Assembly (NCBI GenBank): GCA_964351655.1
Contig: CAYGPD010000021.1
Span: 1-53,160, forward strand
Length of the DNA stretch: 53,160 nt
Direction: 5' to 3'
Source: Hirschia sp964351655
GTDB lineage: Bacteria > Pseudomonadota > Alphaproteobacteria > Caulobacterales > Hyphomonadaceae
Position numbers and translations under genes: made by a program
Notes under the pieces: generated by a model
The model's input: only the letters and a program-made list of their open reading frames with translations
Databases searched by the model: none
Told to the model about the DNA's origin: nothing
In this document: one piece after another, positions 16,767 to 25,001 of the stretch
Layout: each line of letters opens with the position of its first letter
Position numbering within the stretch: position 1 is the first letter of the stretch

Positions 16767-19112
16767 TTAGGTTTCTATACCTGCAACTTTTCCATCTGCG
16801 GTAATAGTGACGGGCCAACCTTCAAATTGCGATTTTTCTGGTGGATCATTGATATCTATCAAGAATTTATATGAGTCGATCGCGAAGGATTTGTCTTTCT
16901 GGTTGATTGTGATCAAACCAAAGCCGCTACCTTTTTGATGGGCGACTTGATAGCGGTTCTTCATGGATTCTGCTTCTGGGTAGCCCACAGCATACACATA
17001 AACGAGATTGCCAAATCCATCCTTATATTTACCAGTGTTCGGCAAGCCGTGGGCAGGGCGGTCAGTGTGGGGATAACCGACTTCTTCCGGTCTCCAAAAA
17101 CGTGGATACCCTGCGGAAATAGCGGGTGTACAGAAGGACCATGTGCTGTCGCGGTGTTCCTTGACGCCATATTGAACGAGCGATGTGAGATGTTGGTCTC
17201 CATTGACATGGAGACACCGTGTTGGACGGATAATGTCGATAGCACGATTACGCGCAGTTTGAGGCCAACCACCCGAATCCAAATCGCCTTTTAGATACAT
17301 GCCAAGGCCATCATTATCAGGACCATGATGGGTGGCTGTGTTTGCAAATAGAGTTTGACTGAGCAGCACTTTAACGCTGTGACCACGCCAATCATCACGC
17401 CAGACTGTCAAGAAATGTTCTTGGCGTTCACCGAGTAATTCTAGGCCCTCAACATCAAGTGTACTGGTATCAAAACTATCGTCAGGCACATGGTCTGCGC
17501 GGCCTTCGCCTGTGTTTACGTGTTCAGGCCCACTTTTAAATTGGCGGTCTCCAAGGATTGCAAAGCCTACATCTCCGTAAACCATGTCACCATAATACAC
17601 ACTCATATTGCGCTTGGCGGGCGTGGGATCAAAGAAGTCTGGGTGATGGGCGGTTGTGGAGCGATGAACAGCATTCACCATTTTAACGGGTTCGATATAT
17701 CCGCCACGTTCTGAAGATGCCATCGGGTCAGACTTATCGCCCTGCATATCTGCGCCGCCTTCACCCCAATAATTGCCTTGGAAAACATCATGGTCGTCAG
17801 GAATGCAAAGGGTAGGTGCATTGCGCATGACGTCTCTAAAGGCCCAGCCATGCTGATAATATTTACGCAAATAATTGAGGATAGCGAGGTCTGCTGGTTC
17901 GCGGATAAGTCCAAAACCGCCATGGTTTTCATAGATCTGATCCCCTGAGAAGAAGACAAGGTCTGGCTTTAGGGCGGCGACGTTTTTAGCAACGGGTTCA
18001 TATGGAAAACCATAGTCTTTTTGGCATGTTAGAGCTGCAAGCCGCAGGGGACGACCTTTAGGTTCTGCCTGAATAATCCCTGTCCATTCATGCGGTGTCT
18101 GGGTGCCATCATTGTTTTTCATCTGGTAGATTGCGCGGTAGGGGTATTCTTTTGAACTATCCCAATTGGCAATACGAAACACGGCTGTCCAAGCGTCAGT
18201 ATCCAGTGGCGCAGTGCCCATAGATTCCCATTTTCCGTCGCGTTTGATTTGTAACTCTATGTCTTTATTGTCTTTTTCTCCCATCGGAGCAGTGAGCACA
18301 TTCATCTTGAAGACGGTGCCATCATCTTTGCGAGAGTCACTAATGGCATACATGGACCATAATATGGGGCCAAATGCGCGCTCTTGATTTACAGAAAATG
18401 CGGGTCCGTGGGCTGTCCAATTTGCAAACGCGTATCGGACATCACTGTTCTTTTTACCGATTGCAAAATTATGAACGAGCGCGACGTTTCCAAGCAGATC
18501 TTCGGACAATACCTCGTGACTGACTTCACCTAGAATGTCGCCGTTTAGCGCCTTTGCAGTGAGTGTGAGGGTGGTCTGCTTACCGCGAGGTGTGCTTTTG
18601 AGGGTCAGCTGAATAGGTGCTGTTGGCGAAGAGGTTACGCTGAGTTTCGTACTTGCTTGGTCTATGCTGAGTGTCTGGCCTGCAAGTCCTGCGATTATGC
18701 CGTTAGTTGCAAACGCATTGGCACGATAATCATTGATGTCGCTTCGTACACCGACCCGAAAACCGGCACCACCATCAGATGCGCCGGAGGTAAGACGTTT
18801 AAGAGTTGTGCTCATTTCAAATCCACCAAGTGGATTGGTGAGCTGATGCGTTATGAGTTGAATATTGCGCGCTGCGCCCGATGTGCGTGTGGTAGCTGCG
18901 CCATCTTTGATCAGCCAATCTTCCATTGGATTGGCCCACATTTCACCACCAACGAAAATGCGATCATTGGCTTTTTCCCACTGCGTAGAAAATTTTGAAT
19001 CTGAAAGTGCTGGAGAAGAAATTTGAGAAGTTGATTGGCAACTGGAAATGACAGCTGCAGCAGCACCCGTTTTTAGAATTGTGCGCCTTGTTGTGGACGG
19101 TTTGTCTATCAT
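16767..19112 (-). CDS. PhoD-like metallohydrolase, Tat-exported
   Basis: This protein has 781 residues with a Tat/lipoprotein leader (STTRRTILKTG, then ISSC). Residues about 30-250 form a beta-rich region of unknown role (GGEMWANPMEDWLIKDG). The PhoD-like calcineurin-type phosphoesterase domain follows: LRLAALTCQKDYG, VFFSGDQIYEN, CIPDDHDVFQGNYWGEGG and HVNGDQHLTSLVQYG supply the metal ligands. Known PhoD enzymes are phosphodiesterases/phosphomonoesterases, but this gene sits inside a sulfated-galactan locus and has an operator-like site (19209-19222) upstream. It may therefore act on a sulfate or other ester of the polysaccharide. That role is inference; a phosphate-scavenging phosphatase is the conservative reading. 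Confidence 0.82.
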   Translation of the reverse strand: MIDKPSTTRRTILKTGAAAAVISSCQSTSQISSPALSDSKFSTQWEKANDRIFVGGEMWANPMEDWLIKDGAATTRTSGAARNIQLITHQLTNPLGGFEMSTTLKRLTSGASDGGAGFRVGVRSDINDYRANAFATNGIIAGLAGQTLSIDQASTKLSVTSSPTAPIQLTLKSTPRGKQTTLTLTAKALNGDILGEVSHEVLSEDLLGNVALVHNFAIGKKNSDVRYAFANWTAHGPAFSVNQERAFGPILWSMYAISDSRKDDGTVFKMNVLTAPMGEKDNKDIELQIKRDGKWESMGTAPLDTDAWTAVFRIANWDSSKEYPYRAIYQMKNNDGTQTPHEWTGIIQAEPKGRPLRLAALTCQKDYGFPYEPVAKNVAALKPDLVFFSGDQIYENHGGFGLIREPADLAILNYLRKYYQHGWAFRDVMRNAPTLCIPDDHDVFQGNYWGEGGADMQGDKSDPMASSERGGYIEPVKMVNAVHRSTTAHHPDFFDPTPAKRNMSVYYGDMVYGDVGFAILGDRQFKSGPEHVNTGEGRADHVPDDSFDTSTLDVEGLELLGERQEHFLTVWRDDWRGHSVKVLLSQTLFANTATHHGPDNDGLGMYLKGDLDSGGWPQTARNRAIDIIRPTRCLHVNGDQHLTSLVQYGVKEHRDSTWSFCTPAISAGYPRFWRPEEVGYPHTDRPAHGLPNTGKYKDGFGNLVYVYAVGYPEAESMKNRYQVAHQKGSGFGLITINQKDKSFAIDSYKFLIDINDPPEKSQFEGWPVTITADGKVAGIET

Positions 19113-19208
19113 TTTTCATTCCTCCAAGCTCTTTGCGAGCCCCCGTAACAGATTTCTAGTATGCGTTTAAAGTGACTCAAAGAGCCAATTCAGACGTCAA
19201 AATTTAAT

Positions 19209-19222
19209 TATATTATAAAATG
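19209..19222. promoter_or_regulatory. Operator-like site, PhoD-like gene
   Basis: TATATTATAAAATG matches the reverse form TATATTATAATACA at 11 of 14 positions. It lies about 97 bp upstream of the PhoD-like start. Confidence 0.4.
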
Positions 19223-19510
19223 AACGTCCCTCATGCATATGTCAATTAAAGAGTTGCACCTGACGGAAGAAACGCCCTGAAAAAGCACGTGCATTTGCAA
19301 AGCCAAAGATTAAACAGTTGTCAGTCGTTTAATTATATGTTTATTTAATGGCGATTGAAGGAAGGTGCGCTTTCGGTTGTGTCCGTAAATTGAACTGGAA
19401 TTGGGTTCGTATTTCGGCTGAAAGCAAAATTTTCCTTTATAAAACAGTGAATATCAGTTGCTTAATGTAGCTGAAGTGGAGGGCAAATATGATGTTCGGA
19501 AAATCATATT

Positions 19511-19524
19511 TGTATTATTATATT
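19511..19524. promoter_or_regulatory. Operator, TonB receptor promoter (distal)
   Basis: TGTATTATTATATT, one base different from the sulfatase 4 operator. It lies 94 bp before the TonB receptor start. Confidence 0.6.
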
Positions 19525-19574
19525 GAAAGAGTCGTTTGATAGGCTCACTGCGGATTCGCTCAGATATAATAATT

Positions 19575-19588
19575 AGTAATATAATAAG
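19575..19588. promoter_or_regulatory. Operator-like site, TonB receptor (proximal)
   Basis: AGTAATATAATAAG lies 30 bp before the start codon, likely overlapping the transcription start or leader. It nearly repeats the site at 911-924. Confidence 0.45.
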
Positions 19589-19617
19589 CAGCTTGCTGCA
19601 CGTACGGGGAGACTAAA

Positions 19618-22600
19618 ATGAAAAAATCTATGATCAGTGCTAAAAAGAGGTCCAAGTCGAGCTTGTTCGGGTTCGCCTCAGCTTTGGTTCTAGCGGGAAC
19701 TGTTCAGCCAATGGCCTATGCGCAAGACGCAGAGACTGTTGCTACATCTCGCGATGCTGAAGATGAGACAGCCCCAAAAACTTTGGATACTATTGTTGTT
19801 ACCGGATACAAACAATCTCTGGAGAACGCACTCAATTCAAAACGAAATTCTGGAAATGTAACCGACGCGATTGCAGCGGAAGATATTGGGAAATCAACCG
19901 ACCAGAACATCGCTGAAGCGCTACAGCGCGTTACAGGTATCTCTATTTCCCGCGTTGATGGGGAAGGCTCTTCAATCGTTGCGCGTGGGGTAAGTGCCGA
20001 TTTCAACAATATCACATTAAATGGTGTGTCTCTTACCAGTAGTGGAGACAGTCAGGGAGTTGATCTAAGTCAGTTCTCAGCGGATGTGTTGGCTGGAATT
20101 GAAGTGATAAAAACACCGAGTGCTGACCATGATGAAGGAAGCCTTGGGGCGGCTATTCAACTAAACGGTTTCAAACCTCTGGATGCTAAGAAAGACAGAC
20201 GTGTTTTAGAAGTGCAAAGCCGCTATTCTCCCTTTGTGGATGGAGGAGATGTAAGTCTTCATGATGTGTTTGGAGGGGATAGAAAGTTTAGCCTTTCACT
20301 CTCAGAAAAATTCATGGACGATCGCTTAGGTGTTGCATTTGTGGCGTCATCTGAAACCCAGACAACACGTCAAGATATTTATGATGTGAACAGCTTCCCG
20401 CTTGCCAACCTCCCAGCTGGAGCGACAAATATTGAGACAGGCGAAGTCATCACGGAATTTGACTATGGAAATGGACTAGAGCCAATCAAAGCGCTGACGC
20501 GTAATGGTGTGTTCTATGAAACGAAAATTGCAGAACGTGACCGTGACACAATTACAGGGACAGTCCAATTCCAACCAGATGCCACATTGGATATTCAAGT
20601 GGATCTGACCTGGTCTGAGCAGACAGTCAATAACGATAATTTCCGTTTCAACATTTTGACGGACAGAAACAACCGCGCAACAGTGAATAGTGCACTGGCA
20701 GGAAATCTCTTATTTGACCCCAACACATTTACGCTGGTGCGGGATGTGCAAACGGCTGAAAATGTGCCGCAAAATAACAGAAATCGTCCGGCTTCTGTGC
20801 AGTTTTTGGATGTAAAAGATGAGACAACGAATGAGAATTTCGTCTTTTCAGGAACTGTAGAAAAAGAAGTGGGAGATTGGACATTTACCTTGCGGGGTGG
20901 TCAATCCAAAACGACCTCGACACTGGGCGACAATTTGTTTGTTCGCTTCATCAACGACAACTCAAACACTGGACGTCGCAACGGGCTAGCTGCAGGATAT
21001 GATTGTCAGCCAGACCCTGAAATCTGTTCAATCGTCTTGAGTGAGGGTTTTGCTGATGACCCAACCAACTTTCTTTTCCATGCAGCTGCTATTCGTGAGC
21101 GGGAAATCGAGGACACAGCGTCATCTCTCTATTTTGATATAGACTGGGATCACAGTTTTGGCCCGATCGCTGGCTTTGAGGCAGGTTTGAAGTGGTCAAG
21201 TCAGGAAAAGGAAGGGATTGCAACAAATCTGGGACTTAACAACTTTGAGACGGGCGGTGTTTTGCGTGCAGACGGACAATCTCTTGCCAACTTTTTGGGA
21301 GAGGGCAAGACACCGAGCGATTACGGTAAAGAATTTGGCTTAAAACGCGATTCTATTACGGATGGTTTCTTTCGTGTGGATGGTCAGCTTGTGCTGGAAG
21401 AACTTGAACGGCGCGGTGCGGAAGGTTTGTTGAAAATTCAACAGGATTTGAACAATACACGTGCGATTAAAAATGATGTTCTTGGCGGGTATTTCCAAGC
21501 AAATTTAGATACTCTGAATGGACGTTTGACTGGAGATGTTGGTCTACGTGTTGTTCAGACAGAAGTTGAAGCGACTGGTTTTTCTGGATTTAGATTTGCG
21601 AATGGTAGCTTTGTAAGCCGCGAAGAGAATATCGCGTTTTATGGTTCGGTCGAAGCGGCATTAGCAGCTCTAGGACGTGATACTATTGGAGAAAATGTAA
21701 CGGCAGAAGCGCCCACACCTATTGATCCTGAGCCATTTGCTGTATCGGGCACGCATGAATACACAAATGTTTTGCCAAGCATGAACCTGAACTATATGGC
21801 GTCGGATGATATTATCTTGCGTTTTGCAGCGTCTCAAACAATTGCGCGTCCACGAATTGATGATCTAAAACCAGGATTTATTATCAACGAAGATATTTTT
21901 AATCCTAACTCACGTGGAGACTTTGGATCAACAAATCTCGACCCGTACAAATCTACAAACCTAGATTTATCATTTGAGTGGTATTTCCAAAAATCATCTT
22001 TGTTGTCTTTCACCTTATTCAACAAAGACTTCACAGACTTTGCTGAAACAACCTCTTATCAAACTTATTACGCTGATTTCAGAGAAGAGTTTTACAACAT
22101 AGATGGAAGCATCAAAGAGGGTGTAGAATTCTCAACTGATATTGCGGGTGTATTGCTACCTCTATCTGGTGGCCCCAACACGCCGGGATGTTTCCCGAAC
22201 CGTGAACAAGACATGTCCAACACTGTTGGAGATGAAGGGTGTGATGTTCTGATTGTGACACAATCTAGAAATGGTCAGGGTGGATATGTGCGCGGATTGG
22301 AAACATCCTTCCAGCACAACTTTGACTATCTTCCAGGATTGCTAAGCGGCATGGGTGTACAAGCCAACTACACCTATTCAGACAGTGCTGTGGATGAAGA
22401 AACAGATGACGAAGGAAATGTTTTATTCCCAGGGACACCTTTGGATGGCACGTCTAAACACACATTCAACACAACAGTATTCTATGAAAAAGACGGTGTG
22501 TTGTTGCGTCTAGCGTATAACAACCGTTCAGATTACCTTGTGAATCGTTCAACAAACCAAGGAAACTTGGAATGGATTGAAGGATTTGATACACTGGATA

Positions 22601-22818
22601 TGTCCGCATCTTGGAATATTACAGACCGTATCTCTTTGAACTTCCAAGGACAAAACCTCACCGACACAGTGACACGTACATATACGTCAGTGGGGCAAAA
22701 TGCAGGATCTCCTATTCCTGCTGAATCCACGTCAATCGGGGATGCACCAAATTACCGGACGAACCGTTTGACTAACACCGGTCCGACATACCGTTTGGGA
22801 CTCCGTTACCAGTTCTAA
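19618..22818 (+). CDS. TonB-dependent outer-membrane receptor
   Basis: This protein has 1066 residues with a signal peptide (cut near AYAQ). A TonB box (TLDTIVVTGYKQSLENAL, about 55-72) is followed by a plug domain (SVDFPI-type region DIGKSTDQNIAEALQRVTGISISRVDGEGSSI) and a long beta-barrel. The barrel ends in YRLGLRYQF with a C-terminal Phe, as expected for outer-membrane insertion. The opening resembles the large carbohydrate receptors of Caulobacterales and sphingomonads, which act without SusD. It probably imports oligosaccharides made by the secreted endo-enzyme. The gene stands alone, with two operator copies upstream and a strong terminator downstream. Confidence 0.95.
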   Translation: MKKSMISAKKRSKSSLFGFASALVLAGTVQPMAYAQDAETVATSRDAEDETAPKTLDTIVVTGYKQSLENALNSKRNSGNVTDAIAAEDIGKSTDQNIAEALQRVTGISISRVDGEGSSIVARGVSADFNNITLNGVSLTSSGDSQGVDLSQFSADVLAGIEVIKTPSADHDEGSLGAAIQLNGFKPLDAKKDRRVLEVQSRYSPFVDGGDVSLHDVFGGDRKFSLSLSEKFMDDRLGVAFVASSETQTTRQDIYDVNSFPLANLPAGATNIETGEVITEFDYGNGLEPIKALTRNGVFYETKIAERDRDTITGTVQFQPDATLDIQVDLTWSEQTVNNDNFRFNILTDRNNRATVNSALAGNLLFDPNTFTLVRDVQTAENVPQNNRNRPASVQFLDVKDETTNENFVFSGTVEKEVGDWTFTLRGGQSKTTSTLGDNLFVRFINDNSNTGRRNGLAAGYDCQPDPEICSIVLSEGFADDPTNFLFHAAAIREREIEDTASSLYFDIDWDHSFGPIAGFEAGLKWSSQEKEGIATNLGLNNFETGGVLRADGQSLANFLGEGKTPSDYGKEFGLKRDSITDGFFRVDGQLVLEELERRGAEGLLKIQQDLNNTRAIKNDVLGGYFQANLDTLNGRLTGDVGLRVVQTEVEATGFSGFRFANGSFVSREENIAFYGSVEAALAALGRDTIGENVTAEAPTPIDPEPFAVSGTHEYTNVLPSMNLNYMASDDIILRFAASQTIARPRIDDLKPGFIINEDIFNPNSRGDFGSTNLDPYKSTNLDLSFEWYFQKSSLLSFTLFNKDFTDFAETTSYQTYYADFREEFYNIDGSIKEGVEFSTDIAGVLLPLSGGPNTPGCFPNREQDMSNTVGDEGCDVLIVTQSRNGQGGYVRGLETSFQHNFDYLPGLLSGMGVQANYTYSDSAVDEETDDEGNVLFPGTPLDGTSKHTFNTTVFYEKDGVLLRLAYNNRSDYLVNRSTNQGNLEWIEGFDTLDMSASWNITDRISLNFQGQNLTDTVTRTYTSVGQNAGSPIPAESTSIGDAPNYRTNRLTNTGPTYRLGLRYQF

Positions 22819-22841
22819 ACTGAAAAATAGATATATTTCAG

Positions 22842-22875
22842 AAGGGGCAGAGCTTAATCGCTTTGCCCCTTTTTG
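22842..22875 (+). terminator. Terminator of the TonB receptor gene
   Basis: Stem AAGGGGCA / TGCCCCTT with an inner AGC/GCT pair, followed by a T-run. Confidence 0.88.
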
Positions 22876-22923
22876 TGTGGGAAAAATGTGAAGGAAAGTG
22901 TTGTTGCCTGGCGCATTGGGGCT

Positions 22924-22958
22924 ACAAAAAAAGCGACCGCTAAGAATAGGGCCGCTTT
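22924..22958 (-). terminator. Terminator of the second GH110-like gene
   Basis: Read on the minus strand: AAAGCGGCC, loop, GGTCGCTTT and a run of Ts. One G-U pair is needed in the RNA. Confidence 0.75.
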
Positions 22959-22969
22959 AAAGTCTTGTA

Positions 22970-22985
22970 TTAAGGTGCACCTTAA
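22970..22985. repeat. 16-bp perfect palindrome between convergent genes
   Basis: TTAAGGTGCACCTTAA lies 20 bp beyond the stop of the second GH110-like gene. Its GGTGCACC core also occurs at 7861-7868 upstream of the dehydratase operon. Its function is unknown. Confidence 0.5.
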
Positions 22986-23005
22986 TTGCGGTGTCGCCTA
23001 TGGTT

Positions 23006-24811
23006 TTAGGATTGAAAAGCGGGCCATGAATAACCTGTTATAGAATTGTTTTTTATAGATAAAGTTTTAATAGCCTTTAGATCAAACGGCGTATCTGTCT
23101 GCGCATGAGCATCCTGATATGGCTCTACAATGATGGTATTATCTTCAAAGATGAGTGTGCCCACGCGATAGGCGTCTAAAAAGTCTCCATGTTCTGTGCG
23201 GATGGTGTTTCCTGTTATAGCGACTGTGTCGTGATAGGGTGCTGTAGAGGTGCTGTTTTCTGCATCAACACAAATAACAGTGATGAGAGGTTCGCCCTTC
23301 GTGTTGTAGGAGCAGTGATCAAATTCATTGTTGCGGATCATTACATTACTCACCGGTCCCGATTCATACCAATGATCAACACCCCCAGATATGCGGATGG
23401 CGGCACCCTGAGAGTGGAAGTAATTATTTTCAACCAATACCGTTCCGAAGGTGGATATTAAAATACCGCGTGCCCTGTTTTTGCTGACACTGTTTCCACG
23501 AAAAATGAGGTTTGCTTGACGTGACAGATTGTTGACGACATCACCAATGGCAAGATTGGCGGGGAGGTCTTCATTGAATGTGATCGTGAAATACTGTCCG
23601 CTAACATACTCAATGTTTGCGGCGATAGTTTCCAGATATACGTTGACGTTGGTGCCATCTGCGATCGAAACTTTGTCTCCAGCTCTAAAATTGCGGACAC
23701 CATATTGTTGGAAATGGGCAAATTGACATTTGACGGTTTTCTTCCCGATACGCTCAATAATTTTCCCATATGTGCCATGAATATTGAGAGCATCGTCAAT
23801 ATGATTTGAGAAATTGCCGTCTTCAACTGTAATAGTTCCGGCGCAGTTTACAAAATGGGTTGCGTCTACGCATGTGGATATCATGCGGTTACCACTTGGA
23901 ATGACATGCGTTTTTTCCAATGTGATGTTTTCACATGTCTGGGCGATAATGCCCATGCATCCAGAATGATGGATGGTGACGTTTTTAAAGTGGATATTCT
24001 GACTGTCTTCAAGAAATGCTGCCGGGCACATGCGAATGGGTGGCATGAGGGCGAGGACATTGCCCACTTTGGGAGGATTACCCAGTTTACCCTGCTTGGC
24101 CGAGACGCGAAAACGCCTAGCTGTTAGTGCTTCAATATGGAATTTTTCTCTAACGGCGTCAGGACCCCCTGTGCCGATATTTGCGGTATGGTTCATATAT
24201 TCAGTTTCGCGGCGTTCACGATTGAAATGCATGACGCGCTTTGTCGTAACCTGTTCAAAACCTTCACCTTTAAAGACAAAATCACCATCCCTAATTTCAT
24301 ATTGATATGGCTCTGGAACACTGAGATCTATCCATTTGCCTGCGGGGTCGATTGCATCAATATCAGCTTCAACATGAAAGGGGATTTCCCAATCTATGCT
24401 GAGATTCTCTAATGTGATGTTTTTTGAATTTCGAATTAGAAACGGTGTGATTTTACCGTGGAAAATCAGTGCCGTATTTTGACCGCGGATTGTTAGATTT
24501 TTCGCGCCATCAATAGGGGCTGCGATGGAATTTTCCACATCATCATTATTGGAGATTGAGAGCACTTCTTTGATCCCATGATCAGGCCAAAAATGCAGCT
24601 CTCCAGGTGGCAAAATTATCTCTGAGATATTGTGTTGAATAGCATCTCGTACGGCTGTGACGAGTGCCTTAGTTGCGTCTGCTCGCGGCGAGGTAGGGAA
24701 GTATGTTTGGCCTGAAGCGTGTGGGCTTTTGCTCTGGTCTTGTGTTGTTGCACATGCAGTCGCAAGTGCACTTACAGCTACACCGGCAAAAGAAAATTCG
24801 CGTCGATTCAT
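23006..24811 (-). CDS. GH110-like exo-alpha-galactosidase (beta-helix), copy 2
   Basis: This paralogue of the protein at 5833-7644 has 601 residues from the ATG at 24811. That start is chosen because GGGAG precedes it and the leader NRREFSFAG...ATAC (twin arginine plus lipobox) then begins at once; an in-frame start at 24892 overlaps the operator and is unlikely. The same landmarks are present: LHFWPDHG, LSIDWEIPFH, VTIHHSGCMGIIAQ, HIDDALNIHG (Asp339/Asp340), SKNRARGILIST and DHWYESGPVSNVMIRNNEF. The two copies differ along their length, so they are old duplicates, possibly with different sulfation or linkage preferences. Its operator is among the best in the window. Family assignment to GH110 is from remembered motifs. 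Confidence 0.72.
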   Translation of the reverse strand: MNRREFSFAGVAVSALATACATTQDQSKSPHASGQTYFPTSPRADATKALVTAVRDAIQHNISEIILPPGELHFWPDHGIKEVLSISNNDDVENSIAAPIDGAKNLTIRGQNTALIFHGKITPFLIRNSKNITLENLSIDWEIPFHVEADIDAIDPAGKWIDLSVPEPYQYEIRDGDFVFKGEGFEQVTTKRVMHFNRERRETEYMNHTANIGTGGPDAVREKFHIEALTARRFRVSAKQGKLGNPPKVGNVLALMPPIRMCPAAFLEDSQNIHFKNVTIHHSGCMGIIAQTCENITLEKTHVIPSGNRMISTCVDATHFVNCAGTITVEDGNFSNHIDDALNIHGTYGKIIERIGKKTVKCQFAHFQQYGVRNFRAGDKVSIADGTNVNVYLETIAANIEYVSGQYFTITFNEDLPANLAIGDVVNNLSRQANLIFRGNSVSKNRARGILISTFGTVLVENNYFHSQGAAIRISGGVDHWYESGPVSNVMIRNNEFDHCSYNTKGEPLITVICVDAENSTSTAPYHDTVAITGNTIRTEHGDFLDAYRVGTLIFEDNTIIVEPYQDAHAQTDTPFDLKAIKTLSIKNNSITGYSWPAFQS

Positions 24812-24851
24812 TCTGGCGTCTCCCGATATTATCGTTATTTTTGTCATTATT

Positions 24852-24865
24852 TGTATTATAATATA
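24852..24865. promoter_or_regulatory. Operator, second GH110-like gene
   Basis: TGTATTATAATATA differs from the palindromic consensus at one base and lies 41 bp upstream of the start at 24811. Confidence 0.65.
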
Positions 24866-24948
24866 GTGAGTTTTAAGCGAAGTGAAGGCCAAACTGGCAT
24901 TTAATCATCAGCGCGAAAATGAGCAAATTATTGACCCAATATAGCAAT

Positions 24949-24973
24949 ACCGGCCCGCTGAAAGCGAGCCGGT
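24949..24973 (-). terminator. Hairpin after the carrageenase-like gene
   Basis: Inverted repeat ACCGGCCCGC / GCGAGCCGGT with one mismatch and a 5-base loop, 29 bp beyond the minus-strand stop. No T-run follows, so termination is uncertain. Confidence 0.5.
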
Positions 24974-25001
24974 CTGCGTGTCTTAAATTGAGGTATATCG
25001 C

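Larger units (their letters stand above)
19113..19617. promoter_or_regulatory. Divergent regulatory region, PhoD-like gene and TonB receptor
   Basis: About 500 bp without a gene. It carries operator-like sites at 19209-19222 (PhoD side) and at 19511-19524 and 19575-19588 (TonB side). Confidence 0.6.
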
